NCBI GenBank assembly: GCA_016199265.1
Contig: JACQGX010000118.1
Span: forward strand, 1-42,659
Direction: 5' to 3'
DNA length: 42,659 nucleotides
From: Chloroflexota bacterium
GTDB taxonomy: Bacteria > Chloroflexota > UBA11872 > UBA12225
In this document: one piece after another, positions 16,987 to 24,712 of the stretch
How positions within the stretch are numbered: position 1 is the first letter of the stretch
Layout: every line of letters starts with the position of its first letter
Notes under the pieces: generated by a model
The model's database searches: none
The model's input: only the letters and a program-made list of their open reading frames with translations
What the model was told of the DNA's origin: nothing
Position numbers and translations under genes: made by a program

Positions 16987-18131
16987 AGGATAGCGAGCGA
17001 GCGTTCGCCAGCCGAAGAAAGCGCAACGGATGGGGCCGCCGGTACAACTGGCGCGGCCCGTTCGATACGCACGATCTTTTCCAGGCGCAGCAGATCCGGT
17101 GCGTTGCCTCTGTTGCCCCGATCGATCCCCTGGCCGCCATCACGCACGCTCCGGTGCAGGCGCAGCGTGAGCTCGTGCTCGAGCCCTAGCGCTCCGTCAC
17201 CTGCACTTTCGCCGGCGCCGGTGCGAGCGACGCGGGCACGCTCGGTCATCACGCGCAGCCTCATGCCGGCGAGTTCGCCGTCTAGCCACATCCAGCGGCG
17301 CGCGGCCAGGCGTACGCGGTAATCGGCGAACGCGGCCAGCGCGCTCGCCTGTTGCCGCTGGCCGCCGGCCGCCGGCGAAAGCAACAGCAGCGTTGTGCCG
17401 GAGCGCGCTGCCAGCGTCGCCAGCTTGCTGCCGAACGTGAGCCCAATCCGTGTGCCGGCGGGCAGCGGACACAGGACGACGTCAAATGCCTCGCTGCGCA
17501 GCAACACTGCTACCGCATCCAGGGGAGCGCGTGGCTCGCCGGCGGGCGGCCGGATAACGACGAATCGCTTGGCATCGAGACCGGCGCCGACCGCCGCCGG
17601 CGGGTAGAACCGGCCTTGCCCGACGAACGACGAACGACGAACGACGAAGGTGTTGTCCGTTGTGTACCGCTTCGTCGTTCGTCCTTCGTCGTTCGTCGTT
17701 CGGCCTTCGGCCAATTCGCCGCCGACGTCTACCACCGCCGCGAGTGCCGGCTGCGCCGCCGCCATCCAGGTGAGCGCGAGGGTGAGTCTTCCGCTGCCCG
17801 GCGCGCCGGCCAGCTCCAGCAGCCTCGGCCGCACCATCGTGCCGCCGTACGCCGGCTGCGGCCACCACGGCGGCACCTCGATCCGGCGCCTCGCGCGCCG
17901 CGCCGCCGAATCGCGCCCCTCCGGCGAGCGGGGGCGCGCCTCGCCCGGGCTGCCCGCACCGTCCAGCCGCACGATGCTGCCGTATCCCCAGCGGTGGCGG
18001 ACGTCGGCCATCACCTGCTCGAGCGCAGCGCTCCGCGCCTCGCCGGCAGATGCCGTCTCTTCGTCCGCCCTCCGAAAAGGGATCAACTCTGCCACTGTTG
18101 TGCCTGCTGTGTCGCCGGAGGTGCTGCTCAC
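16983..18131 (-). CDS. imuA: ImuA-like RecA-fold mutasome protein with a heptad-repeat insert
   Basis: 382 residues from a GTG. Residues 101-135 (RPRLLELAGAPGSGRLTLAL, then TWMAAAQ) are a RecA-type nucleotide-binding start with a degenerate Walker A (GSGRLT, Arg in place of Lys). The following segment (VVDVGGE, FYPPAAVGAGLDAKRFVVIR, then LAARSGTTLLLLSPAAGG) is the ImuA/RecA-like core. ImuA proteins act with ImuB and DnaE2 in SOS mutagenesis. Residues about 141-173 (EGRTTNDEGRTTKRYTTDN, then FVVRRSSFVGQG) are a translated heptad inverted repeat inserted inside the core at a loop. A LexA-like box (18167-18178) and TATACT lie upstream, mirroring imuB. It is separated from imuB by an antitoxin and a glycosyltransferase gene. 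ImuA is a weakly conserved family, so the call rests on core motifs plus context. Confidence 0.75.
   Translation of the reverse strand: MSSTSGDTAGTTVAELIPFRRADEETASAGEARSAALEQVMADVRHRWGYGSIVRLDGAGSPGEARPRSPEGRDSAARRARRRIEVPPWWPQPAYGGTMVRPRLLELAGAPGSGRLTLALTWMAAAQPALAAVVDVGGELAEGRTTNDEGRTTKRYTTDNTFVVRRSSFVGQGRFYPPAAVGAGLDAKRFVVIRPPAGEPRAPLDAVAVLLRSEAFDVVLCPLPAGTRIGLTFGSKLATLAARSGTTLLLLSPAAGGQRQQASALAAFADYRVRLAARRWMWLDGELAGMRLRVMTERARVARTGAGESAGDGALGLEHELTLRLHRSVRDGGQGIDRGNRGNAPDLLRLEKIVRIERAAPVVPAAPSVALSSAGERSLAIL
17616..17712. repeat. Class A heptad inverted repeat inside imuA
   Basis: Left arm of CGAACGA units (17621-17650) and right arm of TCGTTCG/TCCTTCG units (17670-17712), roughly complementary, with a 19-nt unique spacer. 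It stays in frame and encodes about 33 extra residues in the RecA-like core. Confidence 0.8.
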
Positions 18132-18160
18132 ACCGGAGATGGCCGCACCGTATTGCCGCC

Positions 18161-18178
18161 AGTATAGAACAAAGATTC
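18161..18178 (-). promoter_or_regulatory. LexA-like box abutting the -10 of imuA
   Basis: GAACAAAGATTC (18167-18178) matches GAAC-N4-GTTC at 7 of 8 fixed positions. On the minus strand TATACT (18166-18161) follows directly, the same arrangement as at imuB. Confidence 0.6.
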
Positions 18179-18241
18179 TATTTCTCCAATAGAAGTGCGG
18201 CAGGTAAACTTTAAAAGGACTTGTACGGAAGGCTCAATCAT

Positions 18242-18715
18242 ATGGCCGCCAAAGTGGACGCGGAATATCAGGTGGTGATCGATCCTGATGTGCGGGAGCA
18301 CTTAGGGGTCAAGCCAGGCTCGATTGCAGTGCAGACTGTCGAGGGCGACTGCCTCAAAGTACGCTTCTTGCCACCGGAGCACAATCGTTCACTGGCCGGT
18401 AGTCTCAGCAAGTATGCGCACGGCCGCCCGCCGATCACCGACTGGGCGGCTGCGAAACAGGCGGCATGGGAAGCGGAGGTAGCCGAGCGGTGGGGGCCAG
18501 GGATCGATAAAGCAATCGCCATCTCGGCCCTGCTGCTTTGCCGGCCGTCTGGACGAGTGAGCTTCGCGGACGCGCTCATCAACGCAGACGCGCGAAGCCA
18601 TGGGCTTACCACACTCTACACCTTCGATCAGCAGTTTCTGGCGGACGGGCTCGACATTCGCCCACCGCGACAGCGTTACGCTCACACGATCAGCGAGGCG
18701 TCGCCGAACGAGTAG
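18242..18715 (+). pseudogene. Chimera of AbrB-type antitoxin and the C-terminal part of a PIN toxin
   Basis: 157 residues from the ATG preceded by GGAAGG. Residues 1-50 (MAAKVDAEYQVVIDPDVREH, then LGVKPGSIAVQTVEGD) form a SpoVT/AbrB swapped-hairpin domain, and about 50-85 (GSLSKYAHGRPPITDW) the toxin-binding tail of such antitoxins. From about 105 on, SFADALINADARSHGLTTLY with TFDQQFLADG is the C-terminal part of a PIN domain: the conserved Asp in FADAL and the TFD strand. The N-terminal PIN region with the first catalytic Asp is missing. So antitoxin and toxin appear joined by a deletion. The fusion is one open frame and may still be made, but a working toxin is unlikely. It converges on queA with a 34-nt overlap and is divergent from imuA. 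Confidence 0.6.
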
Positions 18716-19938
18716 AAGCGGTAGCGCTTGGCGATCGCTGCCTCGTAGGCGCGGCGGATGAGGTCGCGTCCGGCGAAGGCGCTCACCAGCATCAGCAGCG
18801 TCGAACGCGGCAGATGGAAGTTCGTGATCAACGCGTCGACCACCTGAAACTGGTAGCCGGGAACGATGAACAGGCGCGTCCAGCCACTCCAGCCGAGGGG
18901 TCGGGGAGATCCCGCCTCAGGGGCAGACATCACCTTAATGGGATCGCTTGACGGCAGGCCGGGATGTACTCTGGGTTCGACAGTGCCGGAGAGCATCTGC
19001 GACTCCGTTTCTTGGCGCTCGCTCTCCTCTGTCCCCGGCCCCCCCGGTCCCCGGCCTCTGATCTCCACCACGCGCGCCCACGACTCCAGCGCCCGTACGG
19101 CCGTCGTGCCGACGGCGACCACCCGGCGCCCTTCGTGCTTCGCCGCGACGATGGCGCGCGCCGTCTCGTCGGGTACCGAGACGAACTCGGCGTGCATCTT
19201 GTGCTCGACGATGCGCTCGACGCGTACCGGGCGGAACGTGTCCGGTCCGACGTGCAGCGTGACGAAGGCGAACTGCACGCCGATCGCGGCGAGCGTCTCG
19301 AGCAACTGCGGCGTGAAGTGCAGCCCGGCCGTCGGCGCCGCGGCTGAGCCGGTCACTCGTGAGTAGACCGTCTGATAGCGTTCCGGATCGGCCAGCGGCG
19401 TGTGGATGTACGGCGGCAGCGGTACTTCGCCGTACGCCGCCATCACCTCTTCGACCGGCGCTTCGAAGCGCACCTGGATGCCGCCGGATGGGGTGCGCTC
19501 GCCGAATTCTAGGTCCCAGGCCCCAGGTCCAAAGTCCAAAGTTATGGGGGCAACGACTTTGGACTTTGGACTTTGGACTTTGGACTTTGGACTTTGGAGC
19601 GTGAGGTGCTGGCCGGGGCGGAGGCGCTGTGCGGGGCGGGCGAGGGCTTCCCACCAGCCGTTTTCGAGTGGGCGCAGGAGCAGCAGCTCGACGCGGCCGC
19701 CGGTCGGCTTGCGCGCCGAGAGGCGGCCCGGGAGGACGCGGCTGTCGTTGGCGATGAGGAGATCACCCGGCCGTAGGTACTCCACGATGTCGCGGAACCA
19801 CCGGTGCTCGATCTGTTCCGTCGTGTCCGTCGTGCGGTGGATCACCAGCAGGCGCGACGCGTCGCGCGGCTCGACCGGTTCCTGCGCGATCAGCGCCGGC
19901 GGCAGGTCGTAGTCAAAGTCTTCGGTACGGAGATCCAC
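18682..19938 (-). CDS. queA: S-adenosylmethionine:tRNA ribosyltransferase-isomerase with repeat inserts
   Basis: 418 residues, clearly longer than the roughly 340-360 usual for QueA. It transfers the ribosyl part of SAM to preQ1 in tRNA to make epoxyqueuosine. Family signatures are MDLRTEDFDYDLPPALIAQE at the start, GDLLIANDSRVLPGRL, GSAAAPTAGLHFTPQLL and NFHLPRSTLLMLVSAFAG. Residues about 114-147 contain two copies of the heptapeptide QSPKSKV plus related sequence, translated from heptad repeats at 19511-19598. A second foreign stretch (GRGPGGPGTEESERQETES and on, about 295-350) interrupts the domain before LFIVPGYQFQVVD. The gene is 3 nt from ruvB and belongs to the yebC-ruvCAB-queA operon; tgt of the same pathway is elsewhere in the window. 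Confidence 0.95.
   Translation of the reverse strand: MDLRTEDFDYDLPPALIAQEPVEPRDASRLLVIHRTTDTTEQIEHRWFRDIVEYLRPGDLLIANDSRVLPGRLSARKPTGGRVELLLLRPLENGWWEALARPAQRLRPGQHLTLQSPKSKVQSPKSKVVAPITLDFGPGAWDLEFGERTPSGGIQVRFEAPVEEVMAAYGEVPLPPYIHTPLADPERYQTVYSRVTGSAAAPTAGLHFTPQLLETLAAIGVQFAFVTLHVGPDTFRPVRVERIVEHKMHAEFVSVPDETARAIVAAKHEGRRVVAVGTTAVRALESWARVVEIRGRGPGGPGTEESERQETESQMLSGTVEPRVHPGLPSSDPIKVMSAPEAGSPRPLGWSGWTRLFIVPGYQFQVVDALITNFHLPRSTLLMLVSAFAGRDLIRRAYEAAIAKRYRFYSFGDASLIV
19511..19598. repeat. Class A heptad inverted repeat inside queA
   Basis: Left arm AGGTCCC, AGGCCCC, AGGTCCA, AAGTCCA (19511-19542) and right arm of repeated CTTTGGA units (about 19555-19598) surround a short spacer. It is read as QSPKSKV repeats and neighbouring residues in QueA. 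Confidence 0.85.
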
Positions 19939-19941
19939 AAA

Positions 19942-20964
19942 CTAAAATAGTCTGAGTTGGTCGTTGGCGTCGTAGTAGGGCACGCCGAGGTGGCGCGCGG
20001 CCTCTTCGGTCGCGATGCGCCCGCGTGGCGTGCGCTGGAGAAAGCCGATCTGAATCAAGTACGGCTCGTAGACGTCCATGATCGTATCGGCCTCTTCGCC
20101 GATGGAGGCGGCGATGTTCTCGAGCCCGACGGGGCGGCCCTTGAAGCGGGTGAGGATCACGTCGAGGATGCGCCGGTCGAGCTCGTCGAGGCCGAGCTCG
20201 TCGACGCCGAGCGCCTTGAGCGCATCACGCGCGACCTCCAGCGTGATAATGCCCTCGGCCATGACCTGGGCGTAGTCGCGCACGCGGCGCAGCAGCCGCA
20301 ACGCGACGCGCGGCGTACGCCGGCTGCGCTGTGCGATCTCCTGCCCGCCGAGGTCCTCCATTGTCACCTTCAAGACGCGGGCGGCGCGCTCGAGCAGTTG
20401 CTGCATCGCCGGCAGGTCGTACCAGTCGAGCCGGAAGACGAGGCCGAAGCGGTCGCGCAGCGGGCCGGTGAGCAGCGCCGCGCGCGTCGTCGCGCCGATG
20501 AGGGTAAAGCGCTTGAGCGGCAGGCGCAGGACGTTGGCCATCGTGCCGCGCCCCGAGACGATGTCGAACATGAAGTCTTCCATCGCCGGGTAGAGCGCCT
20601 CTTCGACGATCCGGTTGAGTCGATGGATCTCGTCGATGAACAGCACGTCGCGCGAGTTGAGCGACGTAAGCATGCTGGCGAGCGCCCCCTGGTGCTCGAC
20701 CGCCGGTCCCGACGTCGTCTTGATGCTGACGCCCAGCTCGTTGGCGATGATGCGCGAAAGCGTGGTTTTGCCCAGGCCCGGCGGCCCGTGCAGCAGGACG
20801 TGATCGAGCGCCTCGCCGCGCGCGCGGGCGGCGGCGATGGCGATCGCGAGCTGCTCTTTGATCGTTTCCTGGCCGACGTAATCGGCCAGGCGCTTCGGTC
20901 GCAGCGATTCGTCGTCGTCGTCGCCGATAGGGCTTATCAGGCGGGTGCTTGGGTCAATCGTCAT
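19942..20964 (-). CDS. ruvB: Holliday junction branch migration ATPase RuvB
   Basis: 340 residues, normal length. AAA+ motor of the RuvABC resolvasome. Walker A is [20 protein letters not shown], Walker B is [12 protein letters not shown], sensor 1 is [20 protein letters not shown]. The C-terminal winged helix ends with [17 protein letters not shown], as in RuvB. The start is the ATG giving [12 protein letters not shown]. It lies 13 nt after ruvA and 3 nt before queA on the same strand. No repeat insertion is seen, in contrast to its neighbours. Confidence 0.98.
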   Translation of the reverse strand: MTIDPSTRLISPIGDDDDESLRPKRLADYVGQETIKEQLAIAIAAARARGEALDHVLLHGPPGLGKTTLSRIIANELGVSIKTTSGPAVEHQGALASMLTSLNSRDVLFIDEIHRLNRIVEEALYPAMEDFMFDIVSGRGTMANVLRLPLKRFTLIGATTRAALLTGPLRDRFGLVFRLDWYDLPAMQQLLERAARVLKVTMEDLGGQEIAQRSRRTPRVALRLLRRVRDYAQVMAEGIITLEVARDALKALGVDELGLDELDRRILDVILTRFKGRPVGLENIAASIGEEADTIMDVYEPYLIQIGFLQRTPRGRIATEEAARHLGVPYYDANDQLRLF

Positions 20965-20977
20965 ACGCAGTCAGTGG

Positions 20978-21550
20978 TCATTCCGGCCGCAGAATTGCCA
21001 GCGCCTGCCGCACGCGCTCCTCGACCGGCAGACTGTTGCCCGGCGGCAGCTTCGCGACGGCGGCCTGCGATTCGGTGGCGGGGAATCCCATCGCCGTGAG
21101 CCAGGCCAGTACCTCGCCGTCGGTATCGCTCGCCGCCTCTGTCTCGATGGGGCCCACCTTGTCCTTGAGATCCAGAACGATCTGCGCCGCGATGCGCCGG
21201 CCGATGCCGGGGATGCGTGTCAACGCGGCGGTGTTCTCGCGCGCGATGTCGGCGCGCAGCGCGTTCACCGACGAGCCGGAGAGGAGCGCCAGTGCCTTGG
21301 CCGGTCCCAGCCCGCTCACGCTCAGCAACCGCTCGAACAGCTCCAACTCAGCCGCAGTAGCGAACCCATACAAGGTTAGCGCATCTTCGCGCACCAGCAG
21401 GTGTGTAAACAGCTTGGCCCGTGTCCCCACCGCCGGCAGCTTGGCCGTCGTCGATGCCGGAACGAGCGCACGCAACCCGACGCCGCCGACGTCGATCACG
21501 GCAAACCCCTGCCCCACCGCCGCCACTGTCCCCTCAAGCGAAACAATCAC
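20978..21550 (-). CDS. ruvA: Holliday junction DNA helicase subunit RuvA
   Basis: 190 residues. It binds the four-way junction and loads RuvB. The N-terminal OB fold (MIVSLEGTVAAVGQGFAVID) carries the loop VREDALTLYGFATAAELELF. Two helix-hairpin-helix motifs (LLSVSGLGPAKALALLSG and LTRIPGIGRRIAAQIVLDLK) follow. The C-terminal domain III (EVLAWLTAMGFPATESQAAV) binds RuvB. All parts are present. A 173-bp inverted-repeat element separates it from ruvC. Confidence 0.97.
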   Translation of the reverse strand: MIVSLEGTVAAVGQGFAVIDVGGVGLRALVPASTTAKLPAVGTRAKLFTHLLVREDALTLYGFATAAELELFERLLSVSGLGPAKALALLSGSSVNALRADIARENTAALTRIPGIGRRIAAQIVLDLKDKVGPIETEAASDTDGEVLAWLTAMGFPATESQAAVAKLPPGNSLPVEERVRQALAILRPE

Positions 21551-21563
21551 TTACCCCACCCCT

Positions 21564-21736
21564 TTTGGGAACCACAGATGCACTCCGATGCACACCGATG
21601 CACACCGATAGAACGGATGACGGCGTGCCGTGCTCGCGCACGATGGGCCATCCTGCAAGAGGTCTGATGGAGCTAGATGGCGTGACACTGTGCACTATCT
21701 CATCCGTGTGCATCGGTGTGCATCGGTGGTTCCAAA
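21564..21736. repeat. Class B inverted element with 10-nt-period arms between ruvC and ruvA
   Basis: Left arm (21564-21610) contains CCGATGCACA-type decamers after GGAACCAC. Right arm (21701-21736) contains the complementary TGTGCATCGG decamers ending GTGGTTCC. The spacer is about 90 nt. It ends 10 nt from the ruvC stop. Confidence 0.75.
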
Positions 21737-21746
21737 TCTCTCTGGT

Positions 21747-22463
21747 TCAGCGCAGGCCGATGGCGCGGATGCGGCCGAGGCGCAGGTGGCAGAGCGCGAT
21801 CGCCAGCGCGTCGGCCGCATCGTCTGGGGACGGGACGGTCTCCAGTCCCAGAAGCGCCTGCATCATCCGCTGCATCTGCGTCTTGTCCGCCCGGCCGAAA
21901 CCGGCCATCGCGTGTTTGACTTCCACCGCCGTGTATTCGGTCACGGGCAAGCCGGCCTCGGCGATTGCGACCAATGCCACGCCACGCGCCTGTCCCACGC
22001 TGATTGCCGTGGTGGTGTTCCGGCCGAAAAACAGCTTCTCCACTGCCGCCTGTGTCGGCCGGTGCTCGCGGATGATTTCCCTCAACCGCTGAAACAGGAG
22101 CAACAGACGCTCCGGCATCGGCTCGCCGGCGGGCGTCTCGATCACGCCATAAGCGACCGCCTCGAATGCGCCGTCGCCGTCGAGCGTCCCCCGCACCAGA
22201 CCATACCCCGTCGTCGCCGTCCCAGGATCGATTCCGAGGACAATCGCAGATGCCCCCTCTCCTCCCGGGAAATGGTCAGGGGGATGGCTCGTGGTTCCTT
22301 CTCCCAGGAGGAGAGGGCCAGGATGAGGGCGGCCGCTCGTCTCCAGACCACCGCTGCCCTCGCCCGCGCTCCGCGCGGCCTCTCCCTCTGGGAGAGGCGG
22401 AGTGGACGCGGCGATCGTTCGCCGGGCCCGTTCGGTCAGCTCGTCGAGGCGTGACCGCGTCAC
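21747..22463 (-). CDS. ruvC: Holliday junction resolvase RuvC with an abnormal repeat-derived N-terminal extension
   Basis: The RuvC body starts at IVLGIDPGTATTGYGLVRG and keeps the catalytic acids: D in GIDPG, E in AAVEKLFFGRN, and the pair in PDDAADALAIALCH. It is a nuclease cutting Holliday junctions behind RuvAB. The open frame extends 70 residues upstream to a GTG (22463) that lies 7 nt from the yebC stop. Residues about 22-71 of this extension (PPLPEGEAARSAGEGSG, then GPLLLGEG and PGGEG) are translated class C palindromes. Normal RuvC has no such extension. No ATG, GTG or TTG occurs at the expected place; an ATT codon at the position of the normal start is preceded by GGAGGAGAGGGGG. Either the extended form is made, or ATT is used. 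Confidence 0.92.
   Translation of the reverse strand: MTRSRLDELTERARRTIAASTPPLPEGEAARSAGEGSGGLETSGRPHPGPLLLGEGTTSHPPDHFPGGEGASAIVLGIDPGTATTGYGLVRGTLDGDGAFEAVAYGVIETPAGEPMPERLLLLFQRLREIIREHRPTQAAVEKLFFGRNTTTAISVGQARGVALVAIAEAGLPVTEYTAVEVKHAMAGFGRADKTQMQRMMQALLGLETVPSPDDAADALAIALCHLRLGRIRAIGLR
22255..22397. repeat. Class C palindromes inside or upstream of ruvC
   Basis: Perfect hairpin CCTCTCCC/GGGAGAGG (22379-22386 with 22390-22397) plus related CCTTCTCC...GGAGAGGG (about 22297-22317) and CCCCTCTCCTCCC (22255-22267). The region separates the coupled start site after yebC from the real RuvC body. Confidence 0.7.
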
Positions 22464-22470
22464 GATGGAC

Positions 22471-23223
22471 TCACGACGCGAGCTGCTCTACCAGCTCCTG
22501 CGACAGTTCGAGGTTTGTGCTCACGTTCTGGACGTCGTCCAGGTCCTCCAACCGCTCGATCAGGCGGATCACCTGCTGCGACTTCTGATTGTCGAGCGTG
22601 ACCATCGTCTTCGGCACAAACGTCCGCTCGGCGGTCTCGATGTTCGCCCCGGCGGCTTCGAGCCTCTGGCGGACGGCTTCGAGGTCTTCTAGGTTCGTAT
22701 AGACCTCGAGCATGCTGCCGTCTTGGTTAATGTCGACCGCGCCCGCGTCGATCGCCGTCAGCGTCGCCTCGTCGGCATCCTTATCGTCGAGGTTCACCGC
22801 GACGATACCGCGGGGCTCGAACAGCCAGGCCACCGACCCGTTTTCGCCGAGGTTCCCGCCGTTGCGGTTCAAGACGTTCCGTACTTCGGCGACGGTACGG
22901 TTGCGGTTGTCGGTCAGCGCTTCTACATAGATGGCGACGCCACCCGGCCCGTAGCCCTCGTAGGTCACCTCTTCGAGCTGCGTGTCACCTTCGCCGGCGC
23001 CGGTCGCACGGGCAATACCGCGCTGGATGTTCTCCTGGGGCATGTTGAGCGCGCGGGCGCGTTGGATCGCCAGGCGAAGGCGGAAGTTGGTTTCCGGGTC
23101 GCCGCCCCCTTCACGCGCCGCCACCATGATCTCGCGTGCCAGCTTGGTGAACATCTGGCCGCGCTTGGCGTCGTTTGCGCCCTTCTGTCGTTTGATCTGC
23201 GCCCATTTACTGTGACCGGACAT
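22471..23223 (-). CDS. YebC/TACO1-family protein
   Basis: 250 residues with the classical beginning MSGHSKWAQIKRQKGANDAK and the segments LAREIMVAAREGGGDP and EVTYEGYGPGGVAIYVEALT. C-terminal KSQQVIRLIERLEDLDDVQN is also typical. Family members were described as transcription factors and more recently as translation factors that help ribosomes through difficult proline-rich stretches. First gene of the yebC-ruvC-ruvA-ruvB-queA operon, a common order. A TATAAT-like sequence lies about 75 nt upstream (23297-23302, minus strand), embedded in an ATTATAAT palindrome. Confidence 0.96.
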   Translation of the reverse strand: MSGHSKWAQIKRQKGANDAKRGQMFTKLAREIMVAAREGGGDPETNFRLRLAIQRARALNMPQENIQRGIARATGAGEGDTQLEEVTYEGYGPGGVAIYVEALTDNRNRTVAEVRNVLNRNGGNLGENGSVAWLFEPRGIVAVNLDDKDADEATLTAIDAGAVDINQDGSMLEVYTNLEDLEAVRQRLEAAGANIETAERTFVPKTMVTLDNQKSQQVIRLIERLEDLDDVQNVSTNLELSQELVEQLAS

Positions 23224-23240
23224 AGCTGTTATCGCTCCGT

Positions 23241-23264
23241 CTTCGTTGCCTGCTTCGTTGCCTG
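23241..23264. repeat. 12-bp tandem repeat upstream of yebC
   Basis: CTTCGTTGCCTG occurs twice in direct tandem in the 5' leader region of yebC. A related but degenerate pattern (CTTCGCGTCC) lies at about 2029-2056 between rpsF and ssb. Confidence 0.5.
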
Positions 23265-23485
23265 CCCGACATACTCATCGACGAGTTCGATGCCAAATTA
23301 TAATCTGGCTCCTGGATCGTAGGCGCCGGCACCGCCTCGCCGCCTCGCCGGCACCGCCGCAAGTGACCGGCCTTCCCGCTTCTTGGACACCAGACGTTCT
23401 CACTCGCTACGGTCTCCACGGGCGACAACTCTTCGTGCAATAACGAGCGTATCGGTAGCCCACGATACATTTACCATTTACGAGC

Positions 23486-24712
23486 ATGACCAGCGTTGCT
23501 CTGAGAGACGTCACCAAGCGCTTCCAGGCGCGTGATCCGGGCCTGGCCGAGGAAGTCGCGCGCTGGCCTGGGGCCGCGCGTGATCCGGAGGGCATCGTGC
23601 ATGCGCTCGATGGGGTGACGCTCGATGTCGCCGACGGCGAGTGCATCGCCGTACTCGGGCCGTCGGGGTGCGGCAAGACGACGCTGCTGCGCGTCATCGC
23701 CGGCCTCGAGGCGCCCGACAGCGGCACGGTCTGGTTCGACGGGCAGGACATCACCCACGTCGGTGCGCAGGATCGGGGTATCGGCATGGTGTTCCAGAAC
23801 TACGCGCTCTATCCCAACATGCATTCGCGGGGCAACCTGAGCTTCTTCTTCAAAATGCACCGGCGCGAGCAGGAATCGCCGGAGCGCGTCGACGCGGTGT
23901 GCCAGATCATGGGGCCGGGCTTTCGCGAGCTCCTGAACCGCAGGCCGAAGGAACTCTCCGGCGGCCAGCAGCAGCGCGTCGCCATTGGACGGTGCATCAT
24001 CCGCCAGCCGCGCGTCTTCCTGTTTGACGAGCCGCTGGCCAATCTCGACGCCAAGCTCCGCGCGCAGACGCGGGTGGAGATCAAGCGGCTGATCCGGCGC
24101 TTCGGCGTCACCAGCGTCTACGTCACCCATGATCAGCAGGAGGCTATCGCCCTCGGCGACCGCCTGGTGGTGATGCGCCACGGGCGCATCGAGCAGTGCG
24201 GCCCCTATCGCGAGCTCTACGCTCGCCCGGCGAGCGCCTTCGTCGCCGGCTTCCTCGGCAGCCCATCGATGAACCTGCTGGATGGCACCGTCGAGCCCGC
24301 GGGCGTGCGCCTGCCGTCGGTCTCCCACGTGCTGCCGCTACCCGCGGATATCGCGGCGCACCTCGCGCCCGGAGAGCACGTGACGGTGGGCATCCGCCCG
24401 GAGGCGCTCCAATTGGAAGCAGATGAGGCTAGCGGCCCGGACGACGGTTGGGAAGGCGAGATCGTCATCGATGCCCAGGTGATCGTGAGCGAGCCGCTGA
24501 TCGCCGAACGACAGCAACTCGTCCGGTGCGCTCTGGTGTCGGCGGCGACGGCAACGCCGGCTATCGGACTGGAGATCACCGCGAAGCTGAGCACCACCGA
24601 GCGCTTCGCGGCTGGGCAACCCTTGCGTTTGACCGTCGATCCGGCAGACCTGCACGTCTTTACGGCTAACGGGCTGAGAATCGCCGGAGTCCGCGAGACT
24701 ACCGTAGGTTAA
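23486..24712 (+). CDS. ABC transporter ATP-binding protein, MalK/UgpC (sugar) type, orphan
   Basis: 408 residues. Walker A GPSGCGKTT (58-66), Q-loop Q104 (MVFQNYALYPNM), signature LSGGQQQRVAIGR (157-169), Walker B VFLFDEPLANLDAKLR and switch H215 are intact. After residue 245 come the TOBE/OB repeats of the MalK type (VTVGIRPEALQLEA, then LRLTVDPADLHVF), which usually go with carbohydrate importers. A segment of about 22 residues (RDPGLAEEVARWPGAARDPE) is inserted before the LDGVTL strand, unusual for the family. No permease or binding protein is next to it, so it may energise a transporter encoded elsewhere. Its TAA overlaps the stop codon of the convergent Phd-type antitoxin. Confidence 0.9.
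   Translation: MTSVALRDVTKRFQARDPGLAEEVARWPGAARDPEGIVHALDGVTLDVADGECIAVLGPSGCGKTTLLRVIAGLEAPDSGTVWFDGQDITHVGAQDRGIGMVFQNYALYPNMHSRGNLSFFFKMHRREQESPERVDAVCQIMGPGFRELLNRRPKELSGGQQQRVAIGRCIIRQPRVFLFDEPLANLDAKLRAQTRVEIKRLIRRFGVTSVYVTHDQQEAIALGDRLVVMRHGRIEQCGPYRELYARPASAFVAGFLGSPSMNLLDGTVEPAGVRLPSVSHVLPLPADIAAHLAPGEHVTVGIRPEALQLEADEASGPDDGWEGEIVIDAQVIVSEPLIAERQQLVRCALVSAATATPAIGLEITAKLSTTERFAAGQPLRLTVDPADLHVFTANGLRIAGVRETTVG

Noticed and set aside
19957-21099. 380-residue plus-strand frame opposite ruvB
   Set aside because: Antisense shadow of ruvB caused by high GC codon bias.
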